Made by a program: the position numbers and the translations under genes
Notes under the pieces: model-generated
What the model was told of the DNA's origin: nothing
What the model saw: only the letters and a program-made list of their open reading frames with translations
Databases searched by the model: none
Assembly: GCA_014379625.1 (NCBI GenBank)
Contig: JACMLJ010000052.1
Span: 1 to 64,000 of the forward strand
DNA length: 64,000 nucleotides
DNA from: Ferruginibacter sp.
Lineage (GTDB): Bacteria > Bacteroidota > Bacteroidia > Chitinophagales > Chitinophagaceae
Direction of reading: 5' to 3'
Shown here: positions 19,520 to 27,664 of the stretch, piece by piece
How positions within the stretch are numbered: the first letter of the stretch is position 1
Layout: each line of letters opens with the position of its first letter

Positions 19520-20860
19520 ATGGCAATACTTAATAACAGACTTTCGTCAGCAGAATACGAACAAAACTTTGCTGACATCCATCCGCCGTTTGAAACTGCC
19601 GATGCAGCATTGGTGGAAGCCAACCGCTGTTTATTTTGTTATGATGCACCTTGTATGAAAAGCTGCCCCACCAGCATCGATGTGCCAAAGTTCATCAAAC
19701 AAATTACAACGGGTAATATAAAAGGTTCTGCGCATACTATTTTTCACAGCAATATTATGGGGGCAGGATGCAGCAAAGTTTGCCCGGTAGAAAAATTATG
19801 TGAAGGCGCCTGCGTTTTTAATCTAATGGAAGAGGAACCCATTTCAATTGCAAAGCTGCAGCGGTACAGTACCGAAAAAGCAATGGAAAATAACTGGCAA
19901 CTGTTTAAGCGAAAAGCCTCTACCGGTAAAAAGGTGGCAGTGGTTGGTGCTGGCCCCGCAGGGTTGAGTTGTGCGCATATGCTCAGTCGTGAAGGCGTGG
20001 ATGTAACCATTTACGAAAGGGAAAGCCAGGGCGGGGGCTTAATGACTTTTGGTATTGCAGCGTATAAAGTGACCCCGCAGTTTTGCCAGGACGAGGTGGA
20101 TTATATTACCGCCATAGGTGGCATTGAAATAAAGTACAATCAGGAATTGGGAAAGGAGATATCCCTGCCTGAACTGCAGAAAAACTATAGTGCGGTTTAT
20201 CTTGGCATTGGTGTTGGCCTGGCAAGGCGGTTAGATATACCGGGGGAAGATTTGGAGGGGGTAACCGATGCGCTCCAATTCATATACGGGATCCGGGACA
20301 AGGGATTTGAAAAAGTTCCGGTAGGGGATAAAGTTGCTGTAATCGGGATGGGGATGACGGCTATTGATGCCGCCACACAGGCTAAAAGACTGGGAGCGAA
20401 GGAAGTAACCCTTGTGTATAGACGAACCGAAAATGAAAAACCCTGCACCCAGGTAGAACTGGATATTGCTAAAATAGACGGCTGTAAATTTATATGGCTC
20501 GCTGCGCCTAAGGAAGTGATTGGCGAAAATGGCAAAGTAAAGGAATTGATATGTAATGTTATGCAATTAGGCGAGCCCGATGCAAGTGGTCGCCGCTCAC
20601 CGGTTGAGACCGGTGAAACAATTACTTTGAATGTGGATATGGTAATCAAGGCCGCAGGGCAAACGGCTTTTGAAGAATTATTACAAAAAAATGGTATTGA
20701 AAACCGGGCCGGAAAAATTGTATTAAAGCAAAATTGCGAAACAAATATCACAGGTGTTTTTGCAGGCGGCGATGCCGTTAATGGAGGTAAAGAGGTGGTA
20801 GACGCGGTACAGGACGGAAAGGATGGGGCGGCAGCTATTTTATCTTTTCTTAAAATTTAA
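19520..20860 (+). CDS. preT: NAD-dependent dihydropyrimidine dehydrogenase, PreT subunit
   Basis: This 446-residue flavoprotein belongs to the glutamate-synthase small-subunit family. The N-terminal Fe-S domain has clustered cysteines (CLFCYDAPCMKSCP, then GCSKVCPVEKLCEGAC). Two Rossmann folds follow, VAVVGAGPAGLSCAH for FAD and VAVIGMGMTAIDAA for NAD(H). PreT passes electrons from NADH to PreA for reduction of uracil or thymine to the dihydro form. The family match is shared with glutamate synthase beta subunits, but the preA gene just beyond one inverted gene makes PreT the best call. Its last 11 bp overlap the end of the converging Uma2 gene. In other genomes preT and preA are normally adjacent. 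Confidence 0.88.
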   Translation: MAILNNRLSSAEYEQNFADIHPPFETADAALVEANRCLFCYDAPCMKSCPTSIDVPKFIKQITTGNIKGSAHTIFHSNIMGAGCSKVCPVEKLCEGACVFNLMEEEPISIAKLQRYSTEKAMENNWQLFKRKASTGKKVAVVGAGPAGLSCAHMLSREGVDVTIYERESQGGGLMTFGIAAYKVTPQFCQDEVDYITAIGGIEIKYNQELGKEISLPELQKNYSAVYLGIGVGLARRLDIPGEDLEGVTDALQFIYGIRDKGFEKVPVGDKVAVIGMGMTAIDAATQAKRLGAKEVTLVYRRTENEKPCTQVELDIAKIDGCKFIWLAAPKEVIGENGKVKELICNVMQLGEPDASGRRSPVETGETITLNVDMVIKAAGQTAFEELLQKNGIENRAGKIVLKQNCETNITGVFAGGDAVNGGKEVVDAVQDGKDGAAAILSFLKI

Positions 20861-21434
20861 TCCCCCTGTATATTTTTCTTAAATCAATAGAGCAGTCTAT
20901 ACTTTGTAAATAAATAGTGGTATCAATCCCATCCGCTTCGGTATCCTGCCAGGTGCGCTCGCCAATTTTGTAAGAAGTGGTAACCGATGGAATGGTCTGC
21001 CACACTAAAACATATTCTTTAAAACTGGGGATTAATTTATAATCGTAAAATTTGCCGGTGCGATCATGTTCCTCTGTTGAAGGAGACAGCACTTCTACAA
21101 TTAATAATGGATTGGTGATAACGGTAGATGACCCTGGATATAGTTCTATTGCTTCACAAATAACAACCGCATCTGGATATAAAAAACTATTGAGCCTGGA
21201 GTTGTAAATTTTAGAATCCCCAGTTAACACGAAATATTCCTTAGATTTATTTTGTGTTCCGAAGATTAATTCTGCTATGATATTTGCCGCAATGATATTG
21301 TGGTTAGGTTTTGCTCCGGCCATTTTAATTATTTTGCCATTATAAAATTCATGTTTTTCAACAGCTACTTCCTCCATAGCCAGGTATTCTTCTATGGTAT
21401 AATTTTTTTCAATATTTTCCACCAAAATTTCCAT
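20850..21434 (-). CDS. Uma2-family (DUF820) PD-(D/E)XK endonuclease-like protein
   Basis: A 194-residue protein of the Uma2 family, which has a restriction-endonuclease-like fold. Family marks are YTIEEYLAMEE, KHEFYNGKIIKMAGA, HNIIAANIIAEL, YPDAVVICE and PLLIVEVLSPSTEEHDR. The aspartate of YPD and the E of IVEVLS make the PD-(D/E)XK-type site. Function is unproven for the family, which is abundant in cyanobacteria and common in Bacteroidota. It points against its neighbours: its 3' end overlaps preT by 11 bp, and its start codon lies only 40 bp from that of preA. That placement suggests insertion into a former preT-preA operon. Confidence 0.88.
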   Translation of the reverse strand: MEILVENIEKNYTIEEYLAMEEVAVEKHEFYNGKIIKMAGAKPNHNIIAANIIAELIFGTQNKSKEYFVLTGDSKIYNSRLNSFLYPDAVVICEAIELYPGSSTVITNPLLIVEVLSPSTEEHDRTGKFYDYKLIPSFKEYVLVWQTIPSVTTSYKIGERTWQDTEADGIDTTIYLQSIDCSIDLRKIYRGIKF

Positions 21435-21474
21435 ATTTCAAAGTTTTAATAAAGTTACCTAAATTTATAAAACT

Positions 21475-22743
21475 ATGGCAGACATCAGCGCGAATTTCCT
21501 CGGCATCAAATCTCCCAACCCTTACTGGTTGGCGAGCGCCCCACCTACTGATAAAAAGATCAATGTGCTCCGCGCTTTTGAAGCAGGCTGGGGTGGCGTG
21601 GTCTGGAAAACCCTGGGGTCGCAGGTGAAAAATGTTTCTTCCCGCTATTCCGCAGTTAATTTCAACGGCGCTAAAGTGATGGGATTTAATAATATTGAAC
21701 TGATCAGTGACCGTCCCCTGGATATTAACTTAAGGGAAATAAAAGAATGCCTCAGGTTATTCCCCGATAGAGCGATGGTTGTTTCCCTGATGGCAGACAA
21801 TGACCCGGCGAGCTGGCATGAGTTAATTAAAAAAGTGGAAGATACGGGTGCACATGGATTGGAATTAAACTTTGGTTGCCCGCATGGCATGACAGAAAGG
21901 GGCATGGGTGCTGCCGTTGGCCAGGACCCGGAAATTGCCAGGATGGTAGTGGAATGGGTTATGGAAAAAGCAACCATACCCGTTATCACAAAACTTACAC
22001 CCAATGTACATTCTCCGGTACCCACCGGTAAGGCATGCGTAGAAGCAGGTACCAATGGTTTGTCGCTGATCAATACCATTCAATCTGTAACCGGTATCAA
22101 CCTGGATACGCTGGTACCTAATCCTTATGTGGCGGGTAAATCTGTTTTTGGGGGTTATTGCGGCCCGGCCGTAAAACCCATCGCCTTAAAAATGCTGACC
22201 ACCATTTCGCAGGATCCCACCACCTCCAGTGTGCCCGTTTCGGGTATTGGCGGTGTTAGTGACTGGAGGGATGCGGTGGAGTTTATGCTGCTCGGCGCTT
22301 CTAACGTACAAGTATGCACGGCCGCTATGAAACACGGGTTTAGAATAATAGAAGATCTCTGCGAGGGCCTTAATAACTGGATGGATGAAAAAGGGTACAA
22401 TACCATTTATGATTTCATCGGTAAGTCGGTTGAAAAAATTACCCATTGGGAAGACCTGGATATCAATTATCATCACATCGCTGCCATTAACCAGGATAAA
22501 TGCATTCACTGCGGCCTTTGTTATATTGCCTGCGAAGATGGTTCGCATCAATCCATTCAGTTAGAATATGGTAAACCTTACAACAGGTATACCATTAAAG
22601 ATGAAGAATGTGTTGGCTGTAATCTATGCCAGCTTATTTGTCCGGTTACAGATTGCATTACCATGGTAGAACACCGGGTTGCCCCCGAATACCTTAACTG
22701 GAAAGATTACCAGCGGCTTGGGCTCCCATTAAATGATCACTGA
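21475..22743 (+). CDS. preA: NAD-dependent dihydropyrimidine dehydrogenase, PreA subunit
   Basis: This 422-residue catalytic subunit reduces uracil or thymine to dihydrouracil or dihydrothymine. An FMN-binding TIM barrel of the dihydroorotate-dehydrogenase type (about residues 1-310) carries ELNFGCPHGMTERGMGAAVG and the glycine-rich SGIGGVSDWRDA. A C-terminal 2[4Fe-4S] ferredoxin domain follows, with CIHCGLCYIAC and CVGCNLCQLICPV. It receives electrons from PreT. It begins 40 bp from the divergent Uma2 gene and ends 40 bp before the nucleoside hydrolase gene, so either a promoter lies in those 40 bp or transcripts from preT run antisense through the Uma2 gene. Confidence 0.93.
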   Translation: MADISANFLGIKSPNPYWLASAPPTDKKINVLRAFEAGWGGVVWKTLGSQVKNVSSRYSAVNFNGAKVMGFNNIELISDRPLDINLREIKECLRLFPDRAMVVSLMADNDPASWHELIKKVEDTGAHGLELNFGCPHGMTERGMGAAVGQDPEIARMVVEWVMEKATIPVITKLTPNVHSPVPTGKACVEAGTNGLSLINTIQSVTGINLDTLVPNPYVAGKSVFGGYCGPAVKPIALKMLTTISQDPTTSSVPVSGIGGVSDWRDAVEFMLLGASNVQVCTAAMKHGFRIIEDLCEGLNNWMDEKGYNTIYDFIGKSVEKITHWEDLDINYHHIAAINQDKCIHCGLCYIACEDGSHQSIQLEYGKPYNRYTIKDEECVGCNLCQLICPVTDCITMVEHRVAPEYLNWKDYQRLGLPLNDH

Positions 22744-22783
22744 TAAATTATTGATAGTTGATTAATTGATAATTTTATGCGCC

Positions 22784-23725
22784 ATGGATACACGCTTACC
22801 GATTATTATTGATTGCGATCCGGGGCATGACGATGCCATTATGCTGATGCTGGCTTTCGGCAGCAAATTATTTGATATAAAGGCGGTGACCATTTCGGCC
22901 GGTAACCAAACCCAGGAGAAAACCCTGCGCAATGCTTTGCGTATCCTCACATTGATTGGAGCGCAACCCCCTGTTTACAAAGGCAGCGAAAAACCACTTT
23001 TTCGTGATTTGATCATTGCAGATTATGTGCATGGCAAATCGGGTATCGATGGAACAGACTTACCCCAACCCGCTTTTGAGGCAGAGGAGGGATTGGCCAT
23101 TGATGCGATAGCACGCATCGTAAACTCCCATCATGAAAAGATCACTTTAGTTGCTACCGGACCGCTCACCAATATCGCCGGTTTCTTACTTTCGTACCCG
23201 GACTCAAAATCAACCATTGAAAAAATAGTGCTGATGGGAGGAGGCATCAGCAGGGGCAATTATACACCGTTGGCGGAGTTTAATATCTACGTGGATCCTG
23301 AAGCCGCTTCCCTTGTTTTTAATTCCGGTATCCCCATCGTAATGTGCGGGTTGGATGTTACCCATAAGGCGCTTTTTTTTAAAGATGACATTGAATTATT
23401 CAGGGCCATCGGCAACAAGACCGGTAAGGCGGTGGCCGAACTGGTGGATTTCTTTTCGGTATTTTACCGGCAAAACAGGCCCGAATTGGGCGGTGGCGCT
23501 GCATTGCACGATCCCTGTACAATTGCCTGGCTGATGGCGCCTTCTATATTTCAGTCAAAGCAATGCCATGTGGATGTGGAAGTATCAGGCAAACTAACCA
23601 CTGGCGCCACAGTGGTGGATTTTTATAATTTATTAAAACTTAAACCCAATACGGAAGTAGTATATGACCTGGACAGGAAAGCCTTTGTGAAAATGTTATA
23701 TGATACCATTAAAACATTGCCTTAA
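22784..23725 (+). CDS. Nucleoside hydrolase (IUNH family)
   Basis: A 313-residue inosine-uridine-type nucleoside N-ribohydrolase that splits nucleosides into ribose and base. The calcium-binding aspartate cluster DCDPGHDDA is at residues 10-18. VLMGGG, the AEFNIYVDPEAA stretch and ALHDPC, with its late Asp, complete the active site. An upstream TTG at 22766 would add six residues, but homologues begin with a short lead to IIIDCDPG, so the ATG at 22784 was chosen. Directly after preA, it would feed uracil from uridine into the reductive pathway. Whether it prefers pyrimidine or purine nucleosides cannot be read here. Confidence 0.9.
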   Translation: MDTRLPIIIDCDPGHDDAIMLMLAFGSKLFDIKAVTISAGNQTQEKTLRNALRILTLIGAQPPVYKGSEKPLFRDLIIADYVHGKSGIDGTDLPQPAFEAEEGLAIDAIARIVNSHHEKITLVATGPLTNIAGFLLSYPDSKSTIEKIVLMGGGISRGNYTPLAEFNIYVDPEAASLVFNSGIPIVMCGLDVTHKALFFKDDIELFRAIGNKTGKAVAELVDFFSVFYRQNRPELGGGAALHDPCTIAWLMAPSIFQSKQCHVDVEVSGKLTTGATVVDFYNLLKLKPNTEVVYDLDRKAFVKMLYDTIKTLP

Positions 23726-24007
23726 GATAAAGTTGGCAAATCAATTCAATGCGGAATAAATATAATGATAACTATTTCGGTAAGCGATCAGTTGATTTTT
23801 AAAATGAATTTTTAACCGGCTTTATATCTTTGGGAAACATCGTTGTGTCACTCCTACGGCATACCTATGTGGATCAGTCAATACCGGATGCCTGCGAATT
23901 GGTTTGAATCTCATACTCACCGTTTAGTTTAGATCGTTCATATTTCGAGTCATTTGTAGTAAATTTATAGTAGTCACCAGCACAATTCATATTTCAAATA
24001 TACAGCA

Positions 24008-24760
24008 ATGACTAACCTGGATGAACTTGTTATTCAGATCGAATTACACTCCGTGGAAGGAATAAAACATTATTTTTCCAATGGGATCAGCCCCAATATT
24101 TATTTTAAAGGGCAGCCACTGATTAACACGATGATCAACATGTACAACCGTACACCAAGGTTTAAAGATTGTGTAAAAGCCTTTGTGGATCATGGCCTAA
24201 AGTTTTATGATACCGTGCTGCTTTCAGTGCTGCTGGATGATTTTCAGGCGCTTGAAAATCACATCAAAAGCAAACCCGGGATTGTTAAAGAAAAACATAC
24301 GCTCGAATCTACCTATACCCCGCTTGAAGATGTTGCTTTACTGCATATTTGTGCAGAATACAATCATCTCCATTGCGCCCGCGTATTGGTGGCGCATGGG
24401 GCTGACGTAAATGAAAAAGCAGGAACCGATGAATTTGGTTTTGGTGGCCAGACGCCGGTATTTCACACGGTAAACCAAAACCAGCACAACTCAAAGGAAA
24501 TGCTGGCTTACCTCTTGTCTGAATCCGCGGAGCTAAACTTAACGCTGAAAGGAATAATATGGGGAAAAGGATACGAATGGGAAACACTGATTCCTGCCGT
24601 CAATCCAATAAGTTACGCCATGATGGGTTTGCTGCCACAAATGCACAGGGATGAATTAACCATTTCAAAAGTGGTGATGACATTATTAAAATACCAGTAT
24701 GGTATTGATTATTCACCCGGGAATGTACCTTGTGCTTATTTAAAGCCTGCACCAAAATGA
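24008..24760 (+). CDS. Ankyrin-repeat protein
   Basis: A 250-residue protein without signal peptide or membrane helix, so probably cytoplasmic. At least two ankyrin repeats are clear in the middle (LHICAEYNHLHCARVLVAHG and GADVNEK, then GQTPVFHTVNQNQHNSKEML), with weaker copies on both sides. Ankyrin repeats mediate protein contacts; the partner is unknown. The gene stands alone, 282 bp after the nucleoside hydrolase. A TATCTTTG box at 23825-23832 fits the Bacteroidota -7 element, but no matching -33 element was found, and it would leave a leader of about 170 nt. Confidence 0.75.
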   Translation: MTNLDELVIQIELHSVEGIKHYFSNGISPNIYFKGQPLINTMINMYNRTPRFKDCVKAFVDHGLKFYDTVLLSVLLDDFQALENHIKSKPGIVKEKHTLESTYTPLEDVALLHICAEYNHLHCARVLVAHGADVNEKAGTDEFGFGGQTPVFHTVNQNQHNSKEMLAYLLSESAELNLTLKGIIWGKGYEWETLIPAVNPISYAMMGLLPQMHRDELTISKVVMTLLKYQYGIDYSPGNVPCAYLKPAPK

Positions 24761-24808
24761 AACAGCCGCTTGGAAGATCAGCAGCCTGAATGTAAATATA
24801 TTAGTTGG

Positions 24809-24829
24809 TGAATGGTCCATGGTGAATCA
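24809..24829. repeat. Short heptamer array TGAATGG/TCCATGG/TGAATCA
   Basis: Three 7-bp units in tandem. The larger array at 43009 has the same unit and the same last unit (TGAATCA), and like this one it lies just before a palindromic repeat cluster. Confidence 0.6.
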
Positions 24830-24852
24830 ATTTCATTTAGTTAAGGATTAAT

Positions 24853-25059
24853 ACTTCGTCCCATAGCGATGATATATGGGTAGAAAGAATTAATGATGAT
24901 TCAATTCGTCCCATAGAGACGATATGTAAAATCGGTTTTTAGATATTTGTATTTGCTATGATTGTAAGAAGGGGAGTTAATCACATATCGTTCCTAAGGA
25001 ACGAAAATGCATAACCTTTTCATTGCTACTACCGACATACCGTTCCTACGGAACGAAAA
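24853..25059. repeat. Cluster of four 25-bp palindromic elements in opposed pairs
   Basis: Four copies of one 25-bp element lie in the 465-bp gap between the ankyrin and aminotransferase genes. Copies at 24853-24877 and 24903-24927 are on the minus strand. Copies at 24983-25007 and 25035-25059 are on the plus strand. The plus-strand copies are built on the palindrome CGTTCCTAAGGAACG or CGTTCCTACGGAACG, preceded by ACATA and followed by AAAA. Starts within each pair are 50 and 52 bp apart. The rest of the gap shows no gene. Confidence 0.85.
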
Positions 25060-25225
25060 AGGAAAAATAGCTTAACTAAATGACATTGACTGGTGGATGT
25101 TGAAATACTGCTCATTCATCAATCACCAGTCACGTTTCACTTAACACCCGTTGATTTATATTTGACGCCAGGTATAGCTGGTATAAAAGCATACTATCAA
25201 CAAAATATAACCGCAATCAATCTTT

Positions 25226-26071
25226 ATGATCGCATTCGTAAACAATTATTTTTTGGATGAAGATAAAGCAACCTTGCAGATAGGTGACCTTGCCATACAT
25301 CGGGGGTATGGGGTTTTTGATTTTTTTCGCATCCGCAACAATGTACCGCTTTTTTTAGATGATTACCTGGATCGCTTTTTTAGTTCTGCAGCACTGATGC
25401 GGTTACAACCTAATCAAACAAGGGATCAATTAACAGCCATCATTTTTGAACTGATCCTAAAAAATAACCTGGGTGAATCTGGTGTAAAACTGATACTCAC
25501 GGGAGGTTATTCGCCGGATAGTTATGAACCCGTAGCACCTAACCTGGTCATTCTACAGCAAAAATTGCAGGTACCCCAGACCGGTAGTTTTACAACAGGT
25601 GTAAAAGTTATTACGCACGAATACCAGCGCGACCTGCCTTCAGTAAAATCGATCAATTATTTAATGGGTGTCTGGCTGCAGCAAAAAGTGAAAGAACAGC
25701 ATGCGGCAGATGTATTGTATTATAAGCATGGGGTCATATCCGAACTTCCCAGGGCCAATGTATTTATGGTTACCCAAGACCAGCGAATTGTTACCCCTTC
25801 GCATAATATTTTGTACGGCATCACCCGTAAAAAATTACTGGAACTGGCGGCAACAAAATATACAACAGAACTGCGGTCGGTGGATATTGAAGAGATTAAA
25901 AACGCCGCCGAGGTGTTTATGACCAGCACCACTAAAAGGCTCTTACCCATCACACAGCTCGATGATGTGGTCATTGGAAATGGTAAAGCGGGGCCGGTTA
26001 CCAGGTTGTTGAATACCGCCTTTATAAATATGGAAGAAGAGTTGTTGCAAAATGAATTGAGAAGAGTATAA
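25226..26071 (+). CDS. Class IV (branched-chain/D-amino acid/ADCL-type) PLP aminotransferase
   Basis: A 281-residue fold-type IV PLP enzyme. The N-terminus GDLAIHRGYGVFDFFRI is typical of the class, which contains branched-chain aminotransferases, D-amino acid transaminases and 4-amino-4-deoxychorismate lyase. The PLP lysine is in DLPSVKSINYL, followed by the phosphate-binding ISELPRANVFMV and the TPSHNILYGITRKKLLELA cup. In place of the common E-x-S-x-S-N-F pattern it has ELPRANVF. The sequence does not decide between the activities, and no folate, Ile/Leu/Val or D-amino acid gene is adjacent. Confidence 0.85.
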   Translation: MIAFVNNYFLDEDKATLQIGDLAIHRGYGVFDFFRIRNNVPLFLDDYLDRFFSSAALMRLQPNQTRDQLTAIIFELILKNNLGESGVKLILTGGYSPDSYEPVAPNLVILQQKLQVPQTGSFTTGVKVITHEYQRDLPSVKSINYLMGVWLQQKVKEQHAADVLYYKHGVISELPRANVFMVTQDQRIVTPSHNILYGITRKKLLELAATKYTTELRSVDIEEIKNAAEVFMTSTTKRLLPITQLDDVVIGNGKAGPVTRLLNTAFINMEEELLQNELRRV

Positions 26072-26210
26072 CACCTGGCAAGACTATGTGGCGGGTATTG
26101 AGTCATTTTCAAATTTTCTTCCTGTCAATGTCTCTCTATGAGCTTGTGCAGGGGTGAGGACGTTGCGCCGTCAGAATTCAGGCGCTTTCCTTTAGTTTTA
26201 GTCATCAGGC

Positions 26211-26612
26211 TCATTTCCTTTCTGCCTTTACCTGTGCCGGTTTAATCAATAGATTTTTATTTCCCCAGCTATTGGATATAAAATTCAACACATCAGCTAT
26301 CTCAGTGTCAGTAAGATGATTTAATGCGGCCATCGGCACATTGTATTTCTTTCCATTCACAGTGATCTCGCCTTCCTGCCCGTTTAATACAATACCAATT
26401 GCCCGTTTTTGATTTTTTAAATAGCCAGTTTTGGCCAGGGGGGGGAAAGCACCTTCCACACCCTCACCGTCCTGCATGTGGCAACTGGCACAATTGGCAG
26501 CATATACTTCTTTGCCTCTTTTCATGCTTTGCTGCAATGTGTCATCCTGTGCCAGTGCAAGCCAGCAAACCCCCGTAGCAAAGCCAATGAGTAAGCATAT
26601 CTTTTTGATCAT
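26211..26612 (-). CDS. Small periplasmic cytochrome c
   Basis: A 133-residue protein with a signal peptide (about 1-21, ending WLALAQ) and one class I c-type haem site, Cys41-Ala-Ser-Cys44-His45 (NCASCHMQDGEG). The likely distal Met ligand is in YNVPMAALNHLTD, and the C-terminal helix DTEIADVLNFISNSW is typical of the domain. It would act as a soluble or membrane-tethered electron carrier in the periplasm. No oxidase or dehydrogenase gene is adjacent. It converges with the aminotransferase gene and lies 116 bp downstream of murQ. Confidence 0.88.
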   Translation of the reverse strand: MIKKICLLIGFATGVCWLALAQDDTLQQSMKRGKEVYAANCASCHMQDGEGVEGAFPPLAKTGYLKNQKRAIGIVLNGQEGEITVNGKKYNVPMAALNHLTDTEIADVLNFISNSWGNKNLLIKPAQVKAERK

Positions 26613-26679
26613 AATTAATTAGATTAAATATTTTTCGAGCGCCTGTATTATTCAAATAATGAAATACGTCCATGTTAAG

Positions 26680-26708
26680 CGAAGATAGGAAATTGCTAAA
26701 TTAACAAT
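26680..26708 (-). promoter_or_regulatory. Candidate promoter for the cytochrome c gene
   Basis: On the minus strand TATCTTCG (one mismatch from TAnnTTTG) lies 17 bp downstream of ATTG, which agrees with the Flavobacterium-type TTG-N17-23-TAnnTTTG promoter. It is 68 bp upstream of the start codon. Inferred from pattern only. Confidence 0.35.
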
Positions 26709-26728
26709 GAAGTTCTGCAATTGAATTG

Positions 26729-27559
26729 CTATGGACTAATTGTTTTTATTGATTCAAAAGCCTTGATCGCTTTTTTTATACTGCGGTGTTTTTTTATTAG
26801 CGCCAAAGCATTTTCATTAGTGATACCCAATTCCTGGGTTAGCATAACAACCGCCCTGTTCCATAATTTATTATTCGATAGTTGCATCTCGATCATCTTA
26901 TTTCCTTTTACTTTACCCAACCGTATCATGAGGGAAGTAGAGATCATGTTGAGCGCCATTTTTTGGGCAGTACCCGCTTTCATCCTGGTGCTGCCTGTTA
27001 CAAATTCGGGCCCGGTAGTTAATTCTACCGGGTAATCAACTTCTTTGGCAATAGTACTGCCGGGGTTGCAAACAATGCAGCCGGTACCGATGCCTTTTGC
27101 TTTGGCAGCCCTGATACCTCCCAACACGTAGGGGGTTTCACCCGAAGCTGCAATACCAACCAAAAAATCCTGTTCATTAATATTAAAGGCGGAGAGGTCT
27201 TTCCAGGCCTGCAGGGTATCATCTTCTGCAAACTCAACGGCTTTCCGGATGGCAGTATCGCCACCGGCAATAAGGCCTATCACGATATTATCTCCCACTC
27301 CATAGGTAGGTGGAATTTCAGAAGCATCCAATATACCCAGCCTGCCACTGGTACCGGCCCCGATATAAAACAACCTTCCCCCTGCTTTCATTTTTGGTAA
27401 TGCCGCACTGATCAGTTTTTCAATTTGCGGCAAAGACCCTTTCACAATCTGGGCTATTGTCTGGTCTTCTTTATTAATATCGGTTATGAGTTGAATAACG
27501 GATTTATTTTCCAACCCATCATAGTGAGAAGGCGATTCGGTATTTTTTCTTTGATTCAT
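26729..27559 (-). CDS. murQ: N-acetylmuramic acid 6-phosphate etherase
   Basis: A 276-residue SIS-domain lyase that removes the lactyl ether of MurNAc-6-phosphate to give GlcNAc-6-phosphate and D-lactate, for cell-wall recycling. Marks are TESPSHYDGLENKS, LFYIGAGTSGRLGILDASE and PPTYG, GLIAGGD, GIAASGETPYVLGG and TGSTRMKAGTAQKM. The frame stays open to an ATG at 27658, only 6 bp from the anmK stop. That longer form adds 33 residues unlike the family; the start at 27559 fits better, although translational coupling from 27658 cannot be excluded. It is the second gene after anmK in the same direction, and their products act in sequence. Confidence 0.93.
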   Translation of the reverse strand: MNQRKNTESPSHYDGLENKSVIQLITDINKEDQTIAQIVKGSLPQIEKLISAALPKMKAGGRLFYIGAGTSGRLGILDASEIPPTYGVGDNIVIGLIAGGDTAIRKAVEFAEDDTLQAWKDLSAFNINEQDFLVGIAASGETPYVLGGIRAAKAKGIGTGCIVCNPGSTIAKEVDYPVELTTGPEFVTGSTRMKAGTAQKMALNMISTSLMIRLGKVKGNKMIEMQLSNNKLWNRAVVMLTQELGITNENALALIKKHRSIKKAIKAFESIKTISP

Positions 27560-27664
27560 ATCGGGCGATTTTAAATCAGTTGTACAAACTGTTCCAGGTA
27601 AACCGGGAACTGTTTTCCGGCATAGAGGGTCTAAATTAATTTGATATCCATCACTCATTTATTG

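Noticed and set aside
20197..20751. 184-residue minus-strand frame inside preT
   Set aside because: Shadow of a conserved flavoprotein gene, with low-complexity Ser/Ile-rich translation.
22741..22783. TTGATA-rich stretch before the nucleoside hydrolase gene
   Set aside because: It is irregular and AT-rich without a fixed unit; I could not call it a repeat or an operator.
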